In this document: piece by piece, positions 1 through 4,311 of the stretch | How the letters are laid out: each line of letters opens with the position of its first letter | Position numbering within the stretch: the stretch's first letter is position 1 | Assembly (NCBI GenBank): GCA_026988735.1 | Contig: JALSKR010000009.1 | Span: forward strand, 1 to 5,084 | Direction of reading: 5' to 3' | Length of the DNA stretch: 5,084 nt | Origin: Sulfurimonas sp. | Lineage (GTDB): Bacteria > Campylobacterota > Campylobacteria > Campylobacterales > Sulfurimonadaceae | Notes under the pieces: model-generated | The model's database searches: none | Seen by the model: the letters and a program-made list of their open reading frames with translations, nothing else | Told to the model about the DNA's origin: nothing | Translations under genes and position numbers: made by a program

Positions 1-1
1 A

Positions 2-97
2 AAACTCTCAAAACTCAAACTAGTGGAAAAACAGACTTTTTCTCTTTATGATACAGAAGACAAAACACTGCTTGTTTTTAAAAAAAGAACAGAGTAG
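2..97 (+). CDS. 3' end of an unidentified protein-coding gene (partial)
   Basis: The second plus frame is open from the window edge to a TAG at 95-97, followed immediately by an in-frame TAA (98-100). A tandem stop of this kind is common at real gene ends. The 31 visible residues alternate hydrophobic and charged positions and contain SLYDTEDKTLLVFKK, which reads like a C-terminal beta-hairpin of a soluble domain. An opposite-strand frame is also partly open here, but it yields nothing protein-like. The fragment is too short to name a family, and the start and most of the gene lie outside the window. No terminator with a T-run follows on the plus strand. A 31-codon open stretch can occur by chance, so support is moderate. 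Confidence 0.55.
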   Translation, partial: KLSKLKLVEKQTFSLYDTEDKTLLVFKKRTE

Positions 98-98
98 T

Positions 99-109
99 AA
101 AAAAGCAGT
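99..109. repeat. 11-bp direct repeat, copy 1
   Basis: AAAAAAGCAGT at 99-109 recurs exactly at 236-246, and the two copies bracket the hairpin doublet. It could be a trace of insertion or part of a larger repeat unit. The A-run makes a chance match easier, so significance is modest. Confidence 0.6.
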
Positions 110-111
110 AA

Positions 112-140
112 CAGTCGGCACTAAAGTACCGATTCCGGAA
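112..140 (-). repeat. left hairpin unit of the doublet
   Basis: On the minus strand this reads TTCCGGAA (140-133), then a stem-loop at 132-115, then CTG (114-112). The stem is TCGGTAC pairing with GTGCCGA around a TTTA loop, with one T·G wobble. On the plus strand the same position becomes a C·A mismatch, so folding favours the minus-strand form. A T-run (104-99) follows 10 nt beyond the stem on the minus strand, too far for a canonical terminator. Confidence 0.65.
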
Positions 141-198
141 TATTTCACAACCCGGACTTGAGTCTCAATGCATTAGGTTGGGAAAAAGTATATTATTT

Positions 199-227
199 TT
201 CCGGAACCCATCCTTTAGGGTGGGCTG
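199..227 (+). repeat. right hairpin unit of the doublet
   Basis: On the plus strand this reads TTCCGGAA (199-206), a stem-loop at 207-224, then CTG (225-227). The stem is CCCATCC pairing with GGGTGGG around a TTTA loop, with a T·G wobble at the same position as in the left unit. No T-run follows on the plus strand, so it is not an ordinary terminator. The first strand of the stem also lies within an 8-bp inverted repeat with 246-253, giving a possible alternative fold. Confidence 0.65.
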
Positions 228-235
228 GGAATGGG

Positions 236-246
236 AAAAAAGCAGT
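236..246. repeat. 11-bp direct repeat, copy 2
   Basis: This is the second exact copy of AAAAAAGCAGT. It overlaps the start of a small inverted repeat, CAGTG (243-247) with CACTG (256-260). Read on the minus strand, that hairpin is followed by one C and six T residues, which looks like a weak intrinsic terminator although no minus-strand gene is visible upstream of it. Confidence 0.6.
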
Positions 247-315
247 GGGTTCCTGCACTGTATTCCTGATTTTGTAAAAAATGCAAACTAAGTAGCAAAA
301 GTTTCTCTGTCTGCA

Positions 316-324
316 TGTTATAAT
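316..324 (+). promoter_or_regulatory. extended -10 promoter for the HicA-like gene
   Basis: TG-T-TATAAT at 316-324 is a perfect extended -10 element, 33 bp upstream of the ATG at 358. No recognisable -35 lies about 17 bp further upstream. This is usual for the main sigma factor of Campylobacterota, whose promoters rely on the -10 and upstream AT-rich periodicity. Transcription would start near 331 and give a short leader carrying the ribosome binding site. The gene therefore has its own promoter downstream of the hairpin doublet. Confidence 0.7.
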
Positions 325-344
325 AACACCATAAATAAAAAATA

Positions 345-350
345 AAAGGA
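345..350 (+). promoter_or_regulatory. ribosome binding site of the HicA-like gene
   Basis: AAAGGA ends 7 nt before the ATG at 358, which is near-ideal spacing and supports this start codon. Confidence 0.75.
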
Positions 351-357
351 TTTATCC

Positions 358-618
358 ATGAGTAAACACAAAGCAAAAATAGAAAAACTATTTGAACATC
401 CATTATCGAGTAATATTGATTATAAAAAACTAATACATGCCTTAGAACATTATGGTGCAAAAACAGAGATGACAAAAAATCATCATGTAAAGATATTTTT
501 AAATGACAAAGAGTATGTTATGCCTCTTCCTCATCAAGATACTAACATTTCAAAAGAGATAGTGGTAGAGTTGCGTCATTTTTTAGAGAGTGTGGGGCTG
601 ACTCCTGAGAAGCTGTAG
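358..618 (+). CDS. small HicA-fold protein (HicA-like toxin family, no HicB partner)
   Basis: This is an 86-residue cytosolic protein. An N-terminal helical lead (about 1-20) precedes a region resembling the HicA double-stranded-RNA-binding fold. That region runs from a helix with DYKKLIHALEHYGAK (21-35) through a strand with NHHVKIFLNDKEYVMPLP (41-58) to a C-terminal helix, KEIVVELRHFLESVGL (66-81). In HicA mRNA interferases a conserved Gly-Ser-His places the catalytic histidine on the first strand. Here the equivalent is Asn-His-His (41-43), so a histidine is retained but the Gly-Ser is not. HicB antitoxin normally lies directly beside hicA. None is present: the downstream neighbour is the convergent end of lysS and upstream is non-coding. 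It may be a solitary, domesticated or inactive family member. The fold assignment is from remembered consensus only, and the function is not established. The start is supported by AAAGGA at good spacing. Confidence 0.7.
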   Translation: MSKHKAKIEKLFEHPLSSNIDYKKLIHALEHYGAKTEMTKNHHVKIFLNDKEYVMPLPHQDTNISKEIVVELRHFLESVGLTPEKL

Positions 619-623
619 TTTGT

Positions 624-650
624 AAAAAAGAGGAGTATTCCTTACTCCTC
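624..650 (-). terminator. intrinsic terminator of the lysS operon, overlapping the lysS stop
   Basis: An 8-bp perfect stem, GAGGAGTA (650-643 on the minus strand) with TACTCCTC (637-630), encloses a 5-nt loop and is followed by six T residues (629-624). The 5' arm is the final two Glu codons and the first two bases of the stop codon of lysS. Read on the plus strand, the same stem is followed by a T-rich stretch (651-667, interrupted by C and G), so it may also end transcription of the convergent HicA-like gene less efficiently. Confidence 0.85.
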
Positions 651-2156
651 ATCTTCTTTTGTGTTTTCTTCCTGCACAGGTTTCATAGCAGGAAACAGTA
701 AAACATCTCTTATGCTGTGCTCATTTGTCAGCAACATTACAAGTCTGTCTATTCCTATTCCCTGTCCCGCTGTTGGCGCCATCCCGTAACTGAGTGCTTC
801 AACAAAATCACTGTCCATTTCATGGGCTTCATCATCTCCGCTCTCTTTTGCTGCCATCTGTCCTTCAAAACGTGCAAGTTGGTCTATAGGGTCATTTAAC
901 TCACTGAAGGCATTGGCAATTTCGCGGCCTGCTATGAAGAGTTCAAATCTCTCTGTAATTTCAGGATGCTCATCATTTCTTCTTGCAAGCGGAGAAATTT
1001 CTACAGGGTACTCTGTAATAAAAGTAGGGTCAATAAGTTTTTTCTCAACAAACTCGTCAAAAAGTTCGCCCTGGAGTTGTCCTAAATTCATTCCGGGTTT
1101 AACCGTAATACCTTTTTCATTCAAATAGGCAATGATTCTTTCTTTGTCTTTTGTAACATCAGCAGGAACTCCTCCAACAGTTGTTAAAGACTCTATAAGA
1201 GGAATTTCCTGAAAGTTTGCAAAATTGACTTCCAAATCACCGTAAGGCAAGAGTGTCGGCAGATTTAAATGTTCAAAAAGGTACTGGAAATACTCTTTTG
1301 TTATTTCGATTAAATCTTTGTATGTTTTGTATGCCCAGTAAAATTCAATAGAGGTAAATTCAGGGTTATGCGTTGCATCCATACCTTCATTTCTAAAGTT
1401 ACGGTTGATTTCAAAAACTGCTTCAAATCCACCGACAATGAGTCTTTTGAGATAAAGTTCCGGTGCGATTCTGAGGTATCTGTCAACGCCGAGTGCATTA
1501 TGATGTGTCACAAATGGTTTGGCATTGGCGCCGCCGGCAATAGGGTGCATCATCGGTGTTTCAACTTCTAAAAAGCCTTTGTCCTCAAAGAAACGACGTG
1601 TCAAAGAGATAACGCGGGAACGGATTTGAAAAGTTTTTCTCACTTCCGCATTCATAATCAGATCAAGATAGCGTTTTCTGTAACGGATCTCTTTGTCAGT
1701 AATACCGTGAAACTTTTCAGGGAGCGGTGAGATAGCTTTTGTGAGGAGCTTGAAACTGTCTACATGTAAAGATAGTTCTCCTTTTCCTGTAACAAAAGGG
1801 AATCCTCCCACTTCTATGATATCGCCGACTTCTATATTTTTTTTAAAAATTTCGTTATAAAACCCCTCAGGAAGATTGTCACGTGTGATATAAACCTGTA
1901 ACATTCCGCTTTCATCTTCTATTTTTACAAAACTCGCTTTTCCCATAATACGAAGAAATTTTATACGTCCGCTTACGATGTAGTGACGCTTTTCGTCACG
2001 TTTGTTTTCCATCTCAGCCACATCAGAGTTGACATTCAGATATTTTTCGATGGTTGTATTTCGTTTGGAATCATTTGCATATGGATTGTATCCTGCATCT
2101 TTTAATGTATTTGCTTTTTCTATTCTTTGCTGTATGTATTTATTTTCAAAAATCAA
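642..2156 (-). CDS. lysS: lysine--tRNA ligase, class II (LysRS)
   Basis: This cytosolic enzyme uses ATP to charge tRNA-Lys with lysine. Counting from the TTG start, the protein is 504 residues, usual for bacterial class II LysRS. An N-terminal OB-fold anticodon-binding domain (about 60-136, including [15 protein letters not shown] and [13 protein letters not shown]) precedes the class II catalytic core. Motif 1 is FLEVETPMM (195-203), motif 2 [11 protein letters not shown] (248-258) and motif 3 GIGIDRLVM (466-474). The frame extends upstream to an ATG at 2213, but that adds a Lys-rich 19-residue leader overlapping the end of fur and has no Shine-Dalgarno. The TTG at 2156 has AAGGA 6 nt away and gives [15 protein letters not shown], which lines up with Campylobacter LysRS. 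The gene is last in the operon, 16 nt after fur. Campylobacter has fur-lysS-glyA, and glyA is not adjacent here. Confidence 0.97.
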   Translation of the reverse strand: MIFENKYIQQRIEKANTLKDAGYNPYANDSKRNTTIEKYLNVNSDVAEMENKRDEKRHYIVSGRIKFLRIMGKASFVKIEDESGMLQVYITRDNLPEGFYNEIFKKNIEVGDIIEVGGFPFVTGKGELSLHVDSFKLLTKAISPLPEKFHGITDKEIRYRKRYLDLIMNAEVRKTFQIRSRVISLTRRFFEDKGFLEVETPMMHPIAGGANAKPFVTHHNALGVDRYLRIAPELYLKRLIVGGFEAVFEINRNFRNEGMDATHNPEFTSIEFYWAYKTYKDLIEITKEYFQYLFEHLNLPTLLPYGDLEVNFANFQEIPLIESLTTVGGVPADVTKDKERIIAYLNEKGITVKPGMNLGQLQGELFDEFVEKKLIDPTFITEYPVEISPLARRNDEHPEITERFELFIAGREIANAFSELNDPIDQLARFEGQMAAKESGDDEAHEMDSDFVEALSYGMAPTAGQGIGIDRLVMLLTNEHSIRDVLLFPAMKPVQEENTKEDEE

Positions 2157-2162
2157 TAGTTT

Positions 2163-2167
2163 TCCTT
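2163..2167 (-). promoter_or_regulatory. ribosome binding site deciding the lysS TTG start
   Basis: AAGGA on the minus strand lies between the fur stop (2173-2175) and the TTG at 2156-2154, with a 6-nt spacer. The alternative ATG at 2213 has no purine-rich motif at usable distance, so this site favours the shorter LysRS. Confidence 0.7.
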
Positions 2168-2172
2168 CTTTC

Positions 2173-2658
2173 TTAATTGTTTTCTTTTTCTTGACACTCT
2201 TTACAAACGCCATATATCTGCATAGAGTGATCAGTCATTTTAAATCCGAGTTTTTTCGTGATTACATGTTGGCGTTTTTCTATCTCATCATCTAAAAATT
2301 CTGTGATTTTTCCGCATTCTGTACAGATGAGATGGTCGTGATGTATTTTTACGCCAAGTTCATATTTTTTTCCCTGTGCTCCAAATGAAAGTGAAGTAAC
2401 AACATGGGAGTCTTCAAGAAGCGAAAGTGTTCTGTAAACAGTTGCTATACCTGTTTTTAGTTCCGGATATTTATTTTGAAGAAGATGATGTAAATCTTCA
2501 GGAGTCAGGTGCTCATCCGAATTGTACAGAGTTTCCAATATCACTTCGCGCTGGATTGTAAATTTAAGATTATTTTTTTTTAATAATTTTTTGAAGTTAT
2601 TAAGCAGTTCTTCATATTCCATGGTTTTATTATTGAAGTTCGTAGTTACATGTGTCAT
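2173..2658 (-). CDS. fur: ferric uptake regulator (Fur family)
   Basis: This 161-residue cytosolic metal-responsive DNA-binding protein would normally act as a dimer, repressing iron-uptake genes when Fe2+ is abundant. The N-terminal winged helix (about 15-95) contains [26 protein letters not shown] and the recognition region [13 protein letters not shown] (70-82). The dimerisation and metal domain follows, with the HHDH motif (106-109) and two Cys pairs, CTEC (112-115) and CKEC (152-155), the structural zinc site seen in Campylobacter and Helicobacter Fur. It is close to C. jejuni Fur in layout and sequence. PerR and Zur are related alternatives, but the operon context with lysS favours Fur. 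The ATG starts 2 nt after the cvpA stop, with a weak AGAGAG ribosome binding site inside the end of cvpA. An internal ATG (residue 13) has no ribosome binding site. No Fur-dedicated promoter is visible. Confidence 0.95.
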   Translation of the reverse strand: MTHVTTNFNNKTMEYEELLNNFKKLLKKNNLKFTIQREVILETLYNSDEHLTPEDLHHLLQNKYPELKTGIATVYRTLSLLEDSHVVTSLSFGAQGKKYELGVKIHHDHLICTECGKITEFLDDEIEKRQHVITKKLGFKMTDHSMQIYGVCKECQEKENN

Positions 2659-2660
2659 AA

Positions 2661-3278
2661 TTATTTCTCTCTTATTTGATTTTTAATGGTGTCAATTTGC
2701 TTTAGGGTTGCTGCTGAAATGTTGTCTTCTACTTTTTGTTGCAGATCAGCACTGCCCTGTGAAATTGTTGTATTGATATCATTTGAAATATCTGTAGGGT
2801 CTATTTTCATAATATATTTTCCTGTTTCTACTAAAACAGGAAAGAGTATACTTGTTTTGAGTGCAGAATCAAGTGTCGTTCTGATTGCCTTGACATTATA
2901 TACCGCAAAAGCAATAACTGCGGCAATAAGAAAAAATTTGCTTGAACCTACGATAAATCCTAAAATTTTGTCTATCGGACCAAGGCCGCTGAGTGAGCTT
3001 AACTTTTTAAATGCAAACCCTATAAGAACCATAAGAAGCCAAAAAAGTGCAAGTGTTACCAGAAAACCTGTGAAACTTATAGCCGATTCGTTTGAAAATT
3101 TAAATATCATATCACTTAAATAACGACCAACTTCATCGCCAACTCGTGATGCAACAAAAATACCGCCAATGATACCTATAAGACCAAAAGTTTCTTTGAA
3201 AAATCCATTAAGTATCCCTTTGAGACCAAGGAGTAAAATAACAGCCCCTATAATAATGTCAAAATAATTAAACTCCAT
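2661..3278 (-). CDS. CvpA-family inner-membrane protein
   Basis: This is a 205-residue integral membrane protein with about four predicted segments (roughly residues 6-24, 30-45, 68-90 and 106-127), followed by a polar, probably helical tail to residue 205. The family signature is visible as GLKGILNGFFKETFGLIGIIGG (18-39) and LSGLGPIDKILGFIVGSSK (96-114). CvpA proteins were named for colicin V production in E. coli and have been linked to envelope homeostasis. The molecular activity is not settled, so no precise function is claimed. The start codon lies inside the last codons of the upstream cyclase gene (11-bp overlap), with GGAAGGA just upstream, which points to translational coupling. The tail is longer than in the shortest family members and rich in Asp, Asn, Gln and Ser. 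Confidence 0.88.
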   Translation of the reverse strand: MEFNYFDIIIGAVILLLGLKGILNGFFKETFGLIGIIGGIFVASRVGDEVGRYLSDMIFKFSNESAISFTGFLVTLALFWLLMVLIGFAFKKLSSLSGLGPIDKILGFIVGSSKFFLIAAVIAFAVYNVKAIRTTLDSALKTSILFPVLVETGKYIMKIDPTDISNDINTTISQGSADLQQKVEDNISAATLKQIDTIKNQIREK

Positions 3279-4191
3279 TTTTTCCTTCCATATGCATTTG
3301 ATTTTTTCCGTTTTTCTTGGATTTGTACAGTGCTTTGTCCGCTCTGCCTATAATAGTTTCAGGCGTATCACCAGGATAATACATTGTTGCGCCCAGGCTC
3401 ATTGTTACTTTTAACGATTTTCCCTGATAAAAAAGTTGATTTGAACTGACAAGTGTTAAAATTCTTTTTGCAATTTTTTGACAGGTTTCTTTATTTATTC
3501 GGTTGAGTACAATTAAAAATTCTTCACCACCGTAACGAAAAACTTTGTCACCGTCACGCAAAGTTTTTCTCAAAAGTCTGGCAACGAAAATCAGTACCTT
3601 GTCTCCTGCAATATGCCCATATTTGTCATTGATATGTTTAAAATCATCTATATCCAGAAGAAGAATGTGTAGTTTATGCTGTAACTCTTTTTTTGCACAA
3701 AGTTTTTGAAGATATCCATCAAGTGCTCGTCTGTTAAATATTTTTGTCAAAGAATCCAGGTTTGAACTCTCTTCAAGTTCTTTGACCTGTGCTGCAAGTT
3801 CTGAAATCACTTTATTCGCACGTTGCACTTCTTCGGACATATGATCTTGAATTTCATCAAGTTTTTCTTTTATTGCTGGCATATCAATCAGTTGATCTTC
3901 ACAGTTTTGTACAGTTTTTTCTTGGATTTGTGTGAGCTTTTCAAATTTATTATTGGTGTTTTTATATGATGAAAGTGTTTTATTTGCAATTTCTTTATAA
4001 GCATTGCTAAATGCCAGTTTTGCATGTTCTACTGAATCTATATCTCCGTCATTTATATTTTGAATAGTCATCACAACATCTTGCAAATAGGTAATCACCT
4101 GTTCTTTATTAGGTTCTTGTTGTGTGTCAATATTTTCAAGCAACTCATGATACATTTGAGTTACTAATGATTTTAAGTCACTTTTTGTCAT
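3268..4191 (-). CDS. GGDEF-domain diguanylate cyclase with helical N-terminal domain
   Basis: This 307-residue protein is predicted to make the second messenger c-di-GMP from two GTP. The N-terminal half (1-143) is soluble, almost entirely helical and rich in charged residues, ending in a coiled-coil-like stretch (about 105-143). No transmembrane segment, PAS, GAF or receiver motif was recognised, so its signal is unknown. The GGDEF domain begins at NLDSLTKIFNRRAL (144-156) and has the metal/GTP strand LLLDIDDFKHINDKYGH (177-193). The active-site motif is GGEEF (221-225), and TMSLGA (263-268) and ADKALYKSKKNGKN (284-296) follow. An RDGD sequence (212-215), five residues before GGEEF, matches the RxxD product-inhibition site. 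There is no EAL domain. The ATG at 4191 has GGAG upstream. A GTG at 4215 would lie only 1 nt downstream of the -10 box and before the likely transcription start, so it is rejected. It is the first gene of the operon. Confidence 0.93.
   Translation of the reverse strand: MTKSDLKSLVTQMYHELLENIDTQQEPNKEQVITYLQDVVMTIQNINDGDIDSVEHAKLAFSNAYKEIANKTLSSYKNTNNKFEKLTQIQEKTVQNCEDQLIDMPAIKEKLDEIQDHMSEEVQRANKVISELAAQVKELEESSNLDSLTKIFNRRALDGYLQKLCAKKELQHKLHILLLDIDDFKHINDKYGHIAGDKVLIFVARLLRKTLRDGDKVFRYGGEEFLIVLNRINKETCQKIAKRILTLVSSNQLFYQGKSLKVTMSLGATMYYPGDTPETIIGRADKALYKSKKNGKNQMHMEGKNGV
3283..3289 (-). promoter_or_regulatory. ribosome binding site of cvpA inside the cyclase gene
   Basis: GGAAGGA on the minus strand ends 4 nt before the cvpA ATG (3278-3276). 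It lies within the final codons of the upstream diguanylate cyclase, so terminating ribosomes could re-initiate here. Confidence 0.75.
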
Positions 4192-4195
4192 AAAT

Positions 4196-4199
4196 CTCC
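4196..4199 (-). promoter_or_regulatory. ribosome binding site supporting the cyclase ATG start
   Basis: GGAG on the minus strand (4199-4196) is 4 nt before the ATG at 4191. It favours this start over the GTG 24 nt upstream, which has no Shine-Dalgarno. Confidence 0.65.
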
Positions 4200-4216
4200 A
4201 AATAAAAATATTCACA

Positions 4217-4222
4217 ATTATA
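4217..4222 (-). promoter_or_regulatory. -10 box of the cyclase-cvpA-fur-lysS operon, inside a small palindrome
   Basis: Minus-strand TATAAT (4222-4217) is a perfect -10. No convincing -35 is seen at 17 bp. Transcription would start near 4210 and give a leader of about 20 nt. The box lies within the inverted repeat AATTA-TAC-TAATT (4216-4228), which could be an operator, although such AT-rich symmetry arises easily by chance. Confidence 0.6.
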
Positions 4223-4238
4223 CTAATTTAAGCATAAA

Positions 4239-4268
4239 AAAAGCTTTTCTCATAGCAATTTTAGCTAT
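4239..4268. other. small inverted repeats in the divergent promoter region
   Basis: AAAAGCTTTT (4239-4248) is a perfect 10-bp palindrome. ATAGC (4252-4256) pairs with GCTAT (4264-4268) around a 7-nt loop and is followed on the plus strand by T residues. They lie just upstream of the plus-strand -10 and could be regulator sites or only AT-rich noise. Confidence 0.35.
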
Positions 4269-4275
4269 TTTTTGA

Positions 4276-4281
4276 TAAAAT
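4276..4281 (+). promoter_or_regulatory. -10 box of the DAHP synthase gene
   Basis: TAAAAT at 4276-4281, preceded by TTTTTTGA, is a typical Campylobacterota -10, about 30 bp before the ATG at 4312. No -35 is evident, and the upstream DNA is T-rich. Together with the minus-strand box at 4217-4222, it makes 4192-4311 a divergent promoter region. Confidence 0.6.
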
Positions 4282-4300
4282 TCCAAAAACAATAATACAT

Positions 4301-4304
4301 AAGG
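4301..4304 (+). promoter_or_regulatory. ribosome binding site of the DAHP synthase gene
   Basis: AAGG ends 7 nt before the ATG at 4312. This supports the start, which also places the conserved N-terminal Trp-rich segment at the very beginning of the protein. Confidence 0.6.
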
Positions 4305-4311
4305 TCTGATA

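Larger units (their letters stand above)
112..227. repeat. REP-like doublet: two hairpin units in inverted orientation (REPIN-like)
   Basis: The arms 112-140 and 199-227 are inverted relative to each other, align without gaps over 29 bases, and match at 21. Each unit, read outward from the centre, is TTCCGGAA, then an 18-nt hairpin with a CTTTAG tip, then CTG. The eight mismatches fall in the hairpin core and form four base-pair swaps that keep the pairing. A T·G wobble at the fifth pair is conserved in both. Known REP doublets (REPINs) have this architecture: two short palindromes in opposite orientation, with a conserved flank, in an intergenic site. The REP assignment is an inference, since copy number in the genome cannot be seen here. 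The 58-bp spacer contains ATGCAT (168-173) and a weak caacc/ggttg pairing. Confidence 0.6.
98..357. other. structured non-coding intergenic region
   Basis: This 260-bp gap lies between the upstream partial gene and the HicA-like gene. I see no credible ORF with a ribosome binding site. It holds an inverted pair of hairpin units (112-140, 199-227), a spacer with a possible caacc/ggttg stem (148-152 with 176-180), an 11-bp direct repeat (99-109, 236-246), a minus-strand hairpin plus T-run (236-260), and the promoter and ribosome binding site of the next gene. It is more GC-rich around the hairpins (110-230) than the surrounding spacer. No tRNA, SRP RNA, RNase P or riboswitch consensus was recognised. 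Confidence 0.8.

Noticed and set aside
199..227. Right hairpin as the terminator of the upstream plus-strand gene
   Set aside because: The stem is followed by CTGGGAATGGGAAAAAA, with no T-run on the plus strand.
98..260. SRP (4.5S) RNA, 6S RNA or riboswitch in the structured gap
   Set aside because: The CCGGAA runs recall the SRP RNA apical region, but the GGAAGCAGCC context is missing. The inverted, covarying hairpins fit a REP-type repeat better. No riboswitch core was recognised.
215..475. Minus-strand 86-codon open frame
   Set aside because: It overlaps the right hairpin unit and the HicA-like gene, and has low-complexity Leu/Phe/Tyr-rich content and no ribosome binding site. It is the shadow of AT-rich sequence.
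1368..1571. Plus-strand open frame inside lysS (also others at 717-899, 913-1128 and 2002-2295)
   Set aside because: These are antisense to well-conserved LysRS coding sequence, have Cys/Ser/Phe-rich compositions typical of reversed coding frames, and have no supporting start signals.
2686..3123. Plus-strand 145-codon open frame opposite cvpA
   Set aside because: It is a mirror of the CvpA coding frame. The minus-strand product has clear membrane segments and family motifs, while this one has none.
4192..4215. GTG start at 4215 for the diguanylate cyclase
   Set aside because: It lies only 1 nt downstream of the -10 box, before the expected transcription start, with no ribosome binding site. 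The ATG at 4191 has GGAG upstream.
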